A DNA stretch of 43,203 nucleotides. Source: Bacteroidota bacterium. GTDB lineage: Bacteria; Bacteroidota; Bacteroidia; Flavobacteriales_F; PHOS-HE28. The notes under the pieces are model-generated. The model had not been told where the DNA came from. It did no database searches and saw only the letters and a program-made list of their open reading frames with translations. Positions 1-7,306 of the stretch are shown here, in pieces. The DNA is taken from assembly GCA_018266475.1 (NCBI GenBank), contig JAFEAI010000008.1, positions 1 through 43,203 of the forward strand. The letters run 5' to 3'. A program made the position numbers and the translations under genes. Numbering within the stretch: the first letter of the stretch is position 1; each line of letters starts with the position of its first letter.

Positions 1-1005
1 CTGAAGGACAGCTTTAGCAGCGGCAGCGTGAGCCCCGCCAACCCGCCCGCCACGGCGGCCTACGGCAGCGTACACAGCTTCTGCCTGCCCTTGGGCTCCG
101 CCAACATTGAAACCGCCCGCTGCGGCGTGTTCAACTACGCGCTCGGCAACAAGATCTTCTGCAACAAGGTCACCGGCGCCACCCAGTACGAGTTCGAGTT
201 CACCGACCCCGATGCAGGATTCGTGCGCCGAGTGGTGCGCACCAACAACTACGTGCAGTTCTGGGACATGGTGACCGACCCGCTGATGCCCGGCGTGAAG
301 TACTTCGTGCGCGTGCGCAGCGACAAGGACGGCCCCTTGGCCAGCGCACATTGGGGCACCGGCTGCGAAGTGGGCCTTGGCGTGGCCGAAACCGTGCTCT
401 GCTCGGCGCTGATCCCTTCGCCGCTCTACGGCCACTCATGCAACGAGGAGCGCGCGTTCAACACAAACAACAGCTTCATCTACGCCACGCCCGTAACCGG
501 CGCCACAGAATACCAGTTCCGCATTTACAACACCGGCGAGGGCTACGACACCGTGATCACTCGCAGCACCTACATCCTGCAGCTGAAGTGGGTTCCGAAG
601 CCCTTGGTGGACGGACACTTCTACAATGTGCAGGTCAACGTGAAAGTGAACGGCCTGTACAGCGGTTTCTGCGCCAGCAGCTGCACCATCACCATCAACA
701 ACAACCCCGTGCTGGGCGGTCGCCTGGTGCAGGTGGAAGGGCAGCCTGAGATCAACCTCTGGCCCAACCCCAACGATGGGCAACAGCTGAACGTGGCGAT
801 GAACGGCATCAACGAGCAGGTCACCACGGCCGAAGTGCGCCTGCTGGACCTCACCGGCCGCATAGCCCTGGGCACCCAGCTGCCCGTGGCCAACGGATCG
901 CTGAACTCCATCCTGGAGCTGAACGGCGCCGCCAACGGCACCTACCTGCTGCAGATCACCGCCGGCAACCGCACCTGGACCGAGCGCGTGGTGGTGAACA
1001 AGTAG
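1..1005 (+). CDS. T9SS type A sorting-domain protein, C-terminal part (5' end outside window)
   Basis: The reading frame is open from the first base, so the gene begins upstream; a GTG at 28 is only an internal codon. The visible part matches the C-terminal third of the delta-60-repeat protein at 1755-4274 almost residue for residue. It holds two Cys-containing modules with recurring TPVTGATEYQF / NKVTGATQYEFEF phrases, which resemble fibronectin-like beta modules. It ends in a T9SS type A sorting domain (LWPNPNDGQQLNV, then VRLLDLTGR, then GTYLLQITAG and a final VVVNK). T9SS C-terminal domains of this kind direct export across the outer membrane and surface attachment or release in Bacteroidota. 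The upstream part is probably also a delta-60 repeat region by analogy with its neighbour, but that is inferred. No enzymatic domain is visible. Confidence 0.88.
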   Translation: MKDSFSSGSVSPANPPATAAYGSVHSFCLPLGSANIETARCGVFNYALGNKIFCNKVTGATQYEFEFTDPDAGFVRRVVRTNNYVQFWDMVTDPLMPGVKYFVRVRSDKDGPLASAHWGTGCEVGLGVAETVLCSALIPSPLYGHSCNEERAFNTNNSFIYATPVTGATEYQFRIYNTGEGYDTVITRSTYILQLKWVPKPLVDGHFYNVQVNVKVNGLYSGFCASSCTITINNNPVLGGRLVQVEGQPEINLWPNPNDGQQLNVAMNGINEQVTTAEVRLLDLTGRIALGTQLPVANGSLNSILELNGAANGTYLLQITAGNRTWTERVVVNK

Positions 1006-1028
1006 TCTTTGTTTTTCTCTTCCGAGCC

Positions 1029-1058
1029 AAAGGGCCGCTCCGAATGGGGCGGCCCTTT
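1029..1058 (+). terminator. Intrinsic-terminator-like hairpin after the first T9SS gene
   Basis: A 13-bp stem with one G-T pair (1029-1041 with 1046-1058) closes a GAAT loop and ends in TTTGT. It lies 24 bp after the stop codon. The same hairpin recurs after the paralogous gene at 4299-4326, so it was duplicated with the coding region. Confidence 0.7.
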
Positions 1059-1106
1059 GTGCGTTGTCCGTCACCACGTCATTGCGAGGTCAGGGGTCCC
1101 CACCAC

Positions 1107-1216
1107 GTCATTGCGAGGCCGCTTTGGGCCGAAGCAATCTTTGATTCGCCTTCCCGGGAACTCCTGGAATGAGGGATTGCTTCGGACCCGTTTGGTGCAC
1201 AGGTCCTCGCAATGAC
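1107..1216. repeat. Nested palindromic repeat, full copy A
   Basis: The outer arms GTCATTGCGAGG and CCTCGCAATGAC are perfectly complementary over 12 bp. Inside them, CCGAAGCAATC pairs with GATTGCTTCGG. The right inter-arm segment contains ACCCGT ... ACAGGT, which forms a small third hairpin with one mismatch. The unit is 110 bp. At least four other full copies and several truncated ones lie in this window, all in the two intergenic blocks flanking the gene at 1755-4274. Confidence 0.9.
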
Positions 1217-1260
1217 GGGATCTGTGCGTCATTGCGAGGTCAGGGTCCCATCAAGGTCTC

Positions 1261-1395
1261 GCGCAGCGGACCTTGACGCAGAATGTCATACCTGCAAGGT
1301 CCCCTTCGGGAGACCTTGAGGGAACTCGCGCGCAGCGGACCTTGACGCAGCGTGCCACGCCTGCAAGGTCCCCTTCGGGAGACCTTGAGGGAACT
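1261..1395. repeat. 69-bp direct tandem repeat with internal hairpins
   Basis: Two near-identical units begin at 1261 and 1330. Each starts GCGCAGCGGACCTTGACGCA and ends with GACCTTGAGGGAACT. Each contains a hairpin in which CAAGGTC pairs with GACCTTG across a C/G-rich loop (first copy 1295-1318). The segment CAAGGTC at 1253 can also pair with the GACCTTG that follows. The repeat is unrelated in sequence to the surrounding nested palindromes. A degenerate trace (CATCAAGGTCCGC) occurs near 1567. Confidence 0.85.
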
Positions 1396-1439
1396 ATTCA
1401 CAACATCATTGCGAGGCCGCTTTGGGCCGAAGCCACCAC

Positions 1440-1549
1440 GTCATTGCGAGGCCGCCCTGGGCCGAAGCAATCTTTGATTCGCCTTCCCGGGAACTCCTGA
1501 AACGAGAGATTGCTTCGGACCCGTTAGGCGCACAGGTACTCGCAATGAC
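1440..1549. repeat. Nested palindromic repeat, full copy B
   Basis: This copy has the same 110-bp architecture as the one at 1107. The right outer arm differs by one base (ACTCGCAATGAC). A half copy just upstream (1405-1436) stops after the left arm and CCGAAGC, so copies are both complete and truncated. Confidence 0.88.
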
Positions 1550-1754
1550 GGGACGGTGGCAGATTCCATCAAGGTCCGCTGTGCGGGGCCATGATGGCGC
1601 CAATACGAAGATGCTGATGTCCAGCTCCTACGGTGCATCCCGCAGTGTATTTCGCGATAAATACCCATTTCCCGGTATTGTCGTTGCCTGTAACTAATCG
1701 CTGGTTTGCAAACACAATCGGCCATTCTCAACAAACCAAAAACCTACCTGCCCG

Positions 1755-4274
1755 ATGAAACGCAACATTCCCCTTCTGCTTTTGGCCATGGCGCTGCATG
1801 GCCCGCTTTCCGCACAAACCGGTTCCGTGGACCCGGGATTCAATATCGGCTCCGGGGCTGATAACACGGTGCGCGCCTTTGCCGTGCAACCGGACGGCAA
1901 CGTGGTCGTGGCCGGGGTGCATGCCACGTACAATGGAACAGGCGCCGCCACCGTGTTCCGCGTGCAACCCAACGGAACGCTGGACGCGACCTTCAATTCA
2001 GGAAGCGGTGCGAACGCCACGGCCACCTGCCTCGCTCTGCAAGCCGACGGCAAAGTGCTGCTCGGGGGGGCCTTCACCTCTTACAATGGCACAACCCGCG
2101 GGTACATCGCACGCCTGAACACGGATGGATCACTCGACATGACCTTCAACTCCAGCGTGGGCGCCAACTCTACAGTGAATGCCATTTCAGTTCAGCCCGA
2201 TGGCAAGATCCTGATCGCCGGTGCCTTCAGCACGTACAATGGCACAAACCGCAACCGCATTGCACGGCTAAATGCCGACGGCACGCTGGACACCGGCTTT
2301 AGTCCCGGCACCGGTGCCAACAACATCATCTATGCCATGGCCCTGCAAAGCGACGGCAAGGTGCTGGTCGGAGGCTTGTTCACCAGTGTCAACGGAACCT
2401 CCATCAACCGCATTGCAAGGCTGAACGCCAATGGATCGCTCGACGGAAGCTTCACACCCGGCACAGGCTTCAACAATACGGTATGGGCCATTGCATTGCA
2501 GGCAGACGGCAAGGCCATCATTGCCGGCGAGTTCACACTATGCAACTCCATTACCCGAAACCGCATTGCACGCATGAACACGAATGGCAGCAACGATGCA
2601 TCCTTCAACCCCGGTACCGGCCTTTATGCCCTCAGCGGTGCCATTGGCCGCCGCATAGCCCTGCACGGCGGTGGCAAAGTGCTGGTAACTGGCGCATTCA
2701 CCTCCGTGAACGGCACCGCGCGCAACCGGATCGCGCGCCTGAACGCCGATGGGTCACTGGACATCGGCTTCAACCCGGGAGCCGGCATGAACAACGGGGA
2801 AGGTTGGGCCATTGCCGCCCGCCCGAACGGCAAGGTGCTGGCAGGGGGATCCTTCACCCTGTTCAATGGAACGGCCAAGAACAGGTTGGTCCAACTGCTT
2901 GGTGATGATTGCCCGCTCCTGGGCGTGAACCATGGGGATGCATGTGATGACGGCGACCCCAACACCGTTGGCGATGCCTACGACAACAACTGCACTTGCA
3001 CGGGCACGTGCAACGGCAACAAGGTGGTGATGAAGATCACCACGGACGACCACGCGGACCAGATCGGCTGGGAATTCACCGATGATGCCCAAAACACCAT
3101 CATCCTTGGATCCCTTACCGCAAGCGACAATAATTCCACCGTGATCCGTGAGGTATGCATGGAAGATCATGATGCAGGACCAGCCTGCTACGGCTTCCGC
3201 CTCACGGATGCATTTGGTGACGGCATCACAGGTGGCTCCTGGGAACTGCGCACCACGACCGGCGCACTGATCTTGCGGGACGAATTCAACAATGGCACCA
3301 ACTCCCCAAGCAGCCCACCACTCACTTCGGGATACTTGAGCCATTCCTTCTGCCTGCCCCTGGGCTCCGCCAACATTGAGACCGCCCGCTGCGGCGTGTT
3401 CAACTACGCGCTCGGCAACAAGATCTTCTGCAACAAGGTCACCGGCGCCACCCAGTACGAGTTCGAGTTCACCGACCCCGACGCAGGCTTCACCCGCCGC
3501 GTAACGAAGACCACGAACTACGTACAGTTCTGGGACATGGTGACCGACCCGCTGACGCCCGGCGTGAAGTACTTCGTGCGCGTGCGCAGCGACAAGGACG
3601 GTCCCTTGGCCAGCGCCCACTGGGGCGCGGGCTGCGAGGTGGGCTTGGGCATTGCAGAAACCGTGCTCTGCTCGGCACTGATCCCCGCACCGCTCTACGG
3701 GCACTCTTGCGGCGAGGAGCGCACCTTCGGCACCAACAACAGCTTCATCTATGCTACGCCGGTGACGGGTGCCACGGAGTACCAGTTCCACATCTACAAC
3801 CTCGATGAAGGTTATGATACCGTGATCACCCGCAACACCTACATCCTGCAGCTGAAGTGGGTTCCGAAGCCCTTGATGGACGGCTTCACCTACCACGTGC
3901 AGCTCAATGTGAAGGTGAACGGCCTGTACAGCGGATTCTGCGCCAGCACCTGCATCATCACCATCAACAACAACCCCGGGCTGCATGAACGCCTTGTGCC
4001 GGCCAGTGGGGCACCTGAAGCCATGCTCTGGCCCAACCCCAACGATGGGCAACAGCTGAACGTGGCGGTACACGGCATCGACGAGCAGATCACCACAGCC
4101 ACCGTGCGCCTGCTGGACCTCACCGGCCGCATGGCCCTGGGCACCCAACTTCCCGTGGCCAACGGCGCGCTGAACTCCATCCTGGACCTTGACGGTGCCG
4201 CCAACGGCACCTACCTGCTGCAGATCACCGCCGGTGACCGCACCTGGACCGAGCGCATGGTGGTGAACAAGTAG
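1755..4274 (+). CDS. Delta-60 repeat secreted protein with T9SS type A sorting domain
   Basis: The 839-residue protein begins with a signal peptide (MKRNIPLLLLAMALHG, cleavage probably after LSAQ). Residues about 22-385 are seven delta-60 repeats of roughly 50 residues. Each repeat carries a GSLDxxFNPGTG turn, an ALQPDGKxLxAGxFT strand pair and an NGTxRNRIARLNADG strand; these are thought to form beta-propeller-like folds. A Cys/Asp-rich hinge with GDACDDGDPNT follows, then a region with two Cys-containing modules, and finally a T9SS type A sorting domain ending in VVNK. The protein should be exported by the type IX system to the cell surface or medium. Adhesion or matrix binding is plausible but not shown. 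The last third duplicates the protein at 1-1005. ATG at 1755 is set by the signal peptide. Confidence 0.92.
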   Translation: MKRNIPLLLLAMALHGPLSAQTGSVDPGFNIGSGADNTVRAFAVQPDGNVVVAGVHATYNGTGAATVFRVQPNGTLDATFNSGSGANATATCLALQADGKVLLGGAFTSYNGTTRGYIARLNTDGSLDMTFNSSVGANSTVNAISVQPDGKILIAGAFSTYNGTNRNRIARLNADGTLDTGFSPGTGANNIIYAMALQSDGKVLVGGLFTSVNGTSINRIARLNANGSLDGSFTPGTGFNNTVWAIALQADGKAIIAGEFTLCNSITRNRIARMNTNGSNDASFNPGTGLYALSGAIGRRIALHGGGKVLVTGAFTSVNGTARNRIARLNADGSLDIGFNPGAGMNNGEGWAIAARPNGKVLAGGSFTLFNGTAKNRLVQLLGDDCPLLGVNHGDACDDGDPNTVGDAYDNNCTCTGTCNGNKVVMKITTDDHADQIGWEFTDDAQNTIILGSLTASDNNSTVIREVCMEDHDAGPACYGFRLTDAFGDGITGGSWELRTTTGALILRDEFNNGTNSPSSPPLTSGYLSHSFCLPLGSANIETARCGVFNYALGNKIFCNKVTGATQYEFEFTDPDAGFTRRVTKTTNYVQFWDMVTDPLTPGVKYFVRVRSDKDGPLASAHWGAGCEVGLGIAETVLCSALIPAPLYGHSCGEERTFGTNNSFIYATPVTGATEYQFHIYNLDEGYDTVITRNTYILQLKWVPKPLMDGFTYHVQLNVKVNGLYSGFCASTCIITINNNPGLHERLVPASGAPEAMLWPNPNDGQQLNVAVHGIDEQITTATVRLLDLTGRMALGTQLPVANGALNSILDLDGAANGTYLLQITAGDRTWTERMVVNK

Positions 4275-4298
4275 ACTTTGCTTTTCTCTTCCGAGCCG

Positions 4299-4326
4299 AA
4301 GGGCCGCTCCGAAAGGGGCGGCCCTT
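4299..4326 (+). terminator. Intrinsic-terminator-like hairpin after the delta-60 gene
   Basis: A 12-bp stem (4299-4310 with 4315-4326, one G-T pair) closes a GAAA loop and is followed by TGTG. It lies 24 bp after the stop codon and is the counterpart of the hairpin at 1029-1058. Confidence 0.7.
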
Positions 4327-4460
4327 TGTGCGTTGTCCGTCACCACGTCATTGCGGGGTCAGGGCCCCACCACGTCATTGCGAGGCCGCCTTGGGCCGAA
4401 GCAATCTTTGATTCAACGCGGGATTCCCCTGTGGTTCGACGGGCTCACCACAGCGGTCCT

Positions 4461-4570
4461 CCATTGCGAGGCCGCCCTGGGCCGAAGCAATCTTTGATTC
4501 ACCTTCCCGGGAACTCCTTGGAATAAGAGATTGCTTCGGACCGGTCAAAAGCACCGGTCCTCGCAATGAC
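4461..4570. repeat. Nested palindromic repeat, full copy D
   Basis: The architecture is the same as at 1107. The small side hairpin reads ACCGGT (4540-4545), a CAAAAGC loop, then ACCGGT (4553-4558). Compared with the ACCTGT/ACAGGT stems of the copies at 4617 and 4741, one T-A pair has become G-C, a compensated change. Confidence 0.88.
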
Positions 4571-4616
4571 GGGATCTGTGCGTCGTTGCGAGGCCGCTTT
4601 GGGCCGAAGCCACCAC

Positions 4617-4729
4617 GTCATTGCGAGGCCGCTCTAGGCCGAAGCAATCTTTGATTCGCCTTCCCCGGGAGAACCCCTGAAATGAGAGATTGCTTCGGAC
4701 CTGTCAGGTGCACAGGTCCTCGCAATGAC
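4617..4729. repeat. Nested palindromic repeat, full copy F
   Basis: This is a 113-bp copy with perfect 12-bp outer arms, an inner stem CCGAAGCAATCT / AGATTGCTTCGG, and a perfect 6-bp side stem ACCTGT (4699-4704) with ACAGGT (4712-4717). The internal spacer carries CCCCGGGAGAACCCC, 3 bp longer than in copies A and B. Confidence 0.9.
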
Positions 4730-4740
4730 GGGGTGTGTAC

Positions 4741-4853
4741 GTCATTGCGAGGCCGCCCTGGGCCGAAGCAATCTTTGATTCACCTTCCCCGGGAGAACCC
4801 CCGAAACGAGAGATTGCTTCGGACCTGTTAGGCGCACAGGTCCTCGCAATGAC
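4741..4853. repeat. Nested palindromic repeat, full copy G
   Basis: This 113-bp copy is closest to the one at 4617 and follows it 11 bp later. Its outer, inner and side stems are all intact (side stem 4823-4828 with 4836-4841). Confidence 0.9.
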
Positions 4854-4870
4854 GGGAGGGCATGTCATTA

Positions 4871-4900
4871 CAAGGGCCGCCCTGTACGGTGCGGCCCTTG
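4871..4900. terminator. Hairpin between the repeat block and the minus-strand lipoprotein gene
   Basis: A perfect 10-bp stem, CAAGGGCCGC with GCGGCCCTTG, encloses a 10-base loop. It lies 22 bp beyond the stop codon of the minus-strand gene at 4923-5609, so it may end that transcript. There is no strong U-tract on either strand, so termination is uncertain. Confidence 0.45.
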
Positions 4901-4922
4901 GTGCGGTAAGGAATAAATGAGC

Positions 4923-5609
4923 CTACTGCTTGGCTTCGGCGTTGCGGCCCGCCATGTACTTGTTCCACCAGTCACGCACCTCGCCCACTTCCTTCAGCTG
5001 GGCTTCGCGCATTTGGGCCCAAGTGGCATCGGTGGCGCCGCCCATGGCCTTCAGGGTGCGGTTCACGCGCTCCAAGCCCTGGCCCAGTTCAGCCGCGCGC
5101 TGCTTGTCGGAATCAGCGGCCTCCTTGGCCTGCTTGCCGGCCTTCAGCCGGGCGCGCACCTGGTCCAGTTCAGCCATCAGCGTGGCCTTTATGCCGTTCA
5201 TGCGCGCCATGGCATCGGTGCGCTCCTGCACAGGGGTAAGGACCACCCCGGGCAGCAACGACCCGCTGCGGTCATAGCTGCCGTTGGGGTCAAGTTTGCC
5301 CAAGGCATCATAATGGTCCGCCGTGCCGCCAATGGCGGCAGCATCGGCTTGCCCTGCCGCCCCGGCAGGTACAGTGTTGGTCCCTTTGGCAGCACCGGCC
5401 TGTGTTGCAGCCTTCGCCGACACGCCAGGTTCCACCAGATGGAGCTGCGGCGGGTTCGCATTCAGGTCAATGACGCGCTGCGCGGCATCCTCAATGTTGC
5501 CGACGGAACTGCCGGAACCAGCCTTGCCCCCGCATCCCATGGTGGCAACGGCAACAACGAACAAGGGGACGATGTGCTTCCCGGTGAAAAGGCTTTCCCT
5601 GATTTTCAT
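4923..5609 (-). CDS. Putative coiled-coil lipoprotein, function unknown
   Basis: I start this 228-residue protein at the ATG of MKIRESLFTG, 14 codons inside the longest frame. It gives a classical export signal: Lys/Arg, a hydrophobic stretch HIVPLFVVAVA, then TMGC with Cys26 as a possible lipobox cysteine followed by GGKAGSGS. An Ala/Gly/Thr-rich linker comes next. The second half is charged and helical (about residues 115-200), likely a coiled coil, ending in a Trp-rich tail (RDWWNKYMAGRN). No catalytic motif is recognised. A periplasmic-facing or surface lipoprotein is the best description. It lies downstream of the CNNM/CorC gene on the same strand but 125 bp away, with a possible promoter of its own. 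Confidence 0.72.
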   Translation of the reverse strand: MKIRESLFTGKHIVPLFVVAVATMGCGGKAGSGSSVGNIEDAAQRVIDLNANPPQLHLVEPGVSAKAATQAGAAKGTNTVPAGAAGQADAAAIGGTADHYDALGKLDPNGSYDRSGSLLPGVVLTPVQERTDAMARMNGIKATLMAELDQVRARLKAGKQAKEAADSDKQRAAELGQGLERVNRTLKAMGGATDATWAQMREAQLKEVGEVRDWWNKYMAGRNAEAKQ

Positions 5610-5633
5610 GGATCGTTCTTCAATGATCGCGGG

Positions 5634-5662
5634 TAAAAGTAGGTGTTGCACCGGAACGGCAA
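5634..5662 (-). promoter_or_regulatory. Possible promoter of the coiled-coil lipoprotein gene
   Basis: Read on the minus strand, TTG is followed after 18 bases by TACTTTTA, one mismatch from the Bacteroidota -7 consensus TANNTTTG. The spacing fits the 17-23 range known for this phylum. The chosen ATG lies 24 bases beyond the box. Confidence 0.3.
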
Positions 5663-5734
5663 TGGCAATTCATTGCACTTGGGGCCCGGCACCTGCCCCT
5701 GGACCTTCATCCGGCACCTCCGTGGAGACTGCGC

Positions 5735-7039
5735 TCAGGCCTGCGGCATGGCTGGCGGCGTACCCTTCACAAACCCCTGCTCCTGGTCCTTCACCAGCAC
5801 GTTCACCAGGTCGATGCGGCCGTGCGAAACTTGGGCCACGGTGAAGCGGAACGCGCCATCCTCCACGACTTCACCCGCTTCGGGCACGGTGCCGGTGCGG
5901 TGCATAAGGTATCCGGCCAGCGTGTCATATTCCTCGCTTTGGGGCAGGTTCAGGCGGAACTCCGCCGCCAAATGCTCCACTTCCACCCGGCCGCTGAAGA
6001 GGAATTCCGCCGGTCCGAGGCGTTCCTCCACGGAATCCTCGTCATCATGCTCATCCTCGATGTCGCCCACGATGGTTTCCACCACATCCTCGATGGTGAG
6101 CATGCCTGCAGTTCCGCCGAACTCATCCACTACCACTGCGATGTGGGTGCGCTGCTTGGTGAACTGGCGCAGCACCTCATCGGCGGGCATGGTGCCCGGA
6201 ATGAAGTTCACCGACCGCAGGATGGAGCGGATGGTGCGCGGCCGCTTGAACATCTCATAGCTGTGCACATAGCCGATCACGTTGTCGATGCCATCCTTGT
6301 ACACCAACAGTTTGGTGAGGCCCGTGGCATGGAAATACTTGGCCAGCTCGGCGATGGGTTCCTCCACATCTATTGCTTCGATCTCTGCGCGGGGCACCAT
6401 AACATCGCGCACTTTGGTGCTGCTCAATTCGAGCGTATTGCGGAAATACTCCACCTCGGCCTCCACCTGTTTTTCCGGCGTGGCCGCGTCGCTCACCTCC
6501 TTCAGGAAGGCGTCCAGGTCGATCCTGCCGAAGCCCGCCCGCCCCATGTTGGGCTTTACACCGAACAGCCGCAGGGCGCCTTCGCTGGTAGTGGTAAGCA
6601 GCACGGTGGGCAGCCAAAGCACGGCATACACGGCAGCCAGCGGGACGGCGAAGGCGCTAAGCACCCCGTTCGGGTCGATGCGAAAAAGGGCCTTGGGCAG
6701 GAATTCGCCCAGCACGAGGATCACCAGCGTGCTCAGCACGGTCTGCATCACCAGCACGAAGCCCTCGTGGGGATACAGGCGGTGCAGCGGGGGTTCCAGC
6801 AAGCGTGCCATCACAATGCCGTACATCACCAGGGCGATGGTGTTTCCCACCAGCAATGCGCTAATGACGCGGGCGGGCCGTTTCATGAGCGAAGCCACCA
6901 GGCGGGCCCAGATGGCGCCCTGCTTGCGCTGCAGTTCGATATAGAGCTTGTTGCTGCTAAGCAGCGCGATCTCCAGGCCGGAGCACAAGGCGGAGGTAAG
7001 CACGGCGGCAACCAGCAGGACCCAATCGGCAGGCGTCAT
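5735..7039 (-). CDS. CNNM/CorC-family (hemolysin-like) membrane protein
   Basis: The 434-residue protein has the three-part layout of this family. Residues about 3-150 form a DUF21 membrane domain with four hydrophobic segments and the conserved GLEIALLSSNK and GEFLPKA motifs. Residues about 210-330 form paired CBS domains, containing VRDVMVPR and AVVVDEFGGTAGMLT. Residues about 345-425 form a CorC/HlyC transporter-associated domain (FLFSGRVEVEHL). Family members are linked to Mg2+ or other cation transport; the related GldE is linked to gliding, but nothing here proves that assignment. The gene starts 36 bp after the small membrane protein and is the fifth gene of the coaX-OMP-lptC operon. 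Related operons often end with a SurA-like peptidyl-prolyl isomerase gene, which is absent here. Confidence 0.9.
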   Translation of the reverse strand: MTPADWVLLVAAVLTSALCSGLEIALLSSNKLYIELQRKQGAIWARLVASLMKRPARVISALLVGNTIALVMYGIVMARLLEPPLHRLYPHEGFVLVMQTVLSTLVILVLGEFLPKALFRIDPNGVLSAFAVPLAAVYAVLWLPTVLLTTTSEGALRLFGVKPNMGRAGFGRIDLDAFLKEVSDAATPEKQVEAEVEYFRNTLELSSTKVRDVMVPRAEIEAIDVEEPIAELAKYFHATGLTKLLVYKDGIDNVIGYVHSYEMFKRPRTIRSILRSVNFIPGTMPADEVLRQFTKQRTHIAVVVDEFGGTAGMLTIEDVVETIVGDIEDEHDDEDSVEERLGPAEFLFSGRVEVEHLAAEFRLNLPQSEEYDTLAGYLMHRTGTVPEAGEVVEDGAFRFTVAQVSHGRIDLVNVLVKDQEQGFVKGTPPAMPQA

Positions 7040-7075
7040 CGTGGTGGTGCATTTGCCAGGATGCGTTCTTCCCGG

Positions 7076-7306
7076 TCACTTCCCATCGTCTTCCTTATCG
7101 ATGCGCTGCCATTGTGCCCATTGGGCCATTTTGCGGCGTGTGAACCGGCGGTAGCCCCACATGGCCGTGCATACGGCCGGAAAGAGGAGCCAGGACCTGC
7201 CCGCTTCCCATCCCCTTGCCGCCAGCACATACACCGCCCAGGCTGCTGTAAGCAGGCCCATGGCGAGCCAGAAGAATTCCATGAATCGCGCGATCCGTTC
7301 CATCAT
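7076..7306 (-). CDS. Small membrane protein in the lptC operon
   Basis: The 76-residue protein has two hydrophobic segments, FMEFFWLAMGLLTAAWAVYVL and a shorter one around WLLFPAVCTAMWGY, followed by a basic then acidic tail (RRFTRRKM ... DKEDDGK). Its ATG overlaps the lptC stop in an ATGA tetranucleotide (7303-7306), implying translational coupling. A small protein in this position between lptC and the CNNM gene is common in related operons. Its function is unknown. Confidence 0.78.
   Translation of the reverse strand: MMERIARFMEFFWLAMGLLTAAWAVYVLAARGWEAGRSWLLFPAVCTAMWGYRRFTRRKMAQWAQWQRIDKEDDGK

Larger units (their letters stand above)
1059..1754. other. Long intergenic region packed with two families of structured repeats
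   Basis: No protein-like frame is seen here. The stretch holds two full nested palindromes (1107-1216 and 1440-1549), partial copies of their left arm near 1076, 1228 and 1405-1436, and a 69-bp tandem repeat (1261-1395). From about 1640 it becomes more AT-rich and probably carries the promoter of the gene at 1755. It includes a perfect 10-bp palindrome, GTTTGCAAAC, at 1704-1713. No clear TANNTTTG box with a correctly spaced TTG was found. Confidence 0.6.
4327..4922. other. Second intergenic block of nested palindromic repeats
   Basis: No coding frame is supported here. The block starts with sequence nearly identical to the one after the first T9SS gene (GTGCGTTGTCCGTCACCACG). It holds three full nested palindromes (4461-4570, 4617-4729, 4741-4853), truncated left halves at 4374-4413 and 4582-4611, an unrelated insert at about 4414-4460, and a terminal hairpin at 4871-4900. 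Confidence 0.6.

Noticed and set aside
2754..4346. Long minus-strand open frame opposite the delta-60 gene
   Set aside because: It mirrors the duplicated coding region and has no signal peptide or domain; a similar mirror frame exists opposite the first gene.
1059..4900. CRISPR array
   Set aside because: The repeats are 110-bp nested palindromes with irregular spacing and truncated copies. There are no uniform short repeats with unique spacers and no cas genes.
5735..7039. Calling the CNNM/CorC protein GldE
   Set aside because: GldE belongs to the same superfamily, but here the gene sits in the lptC operon and not next to gldD, so only the family name is justified.
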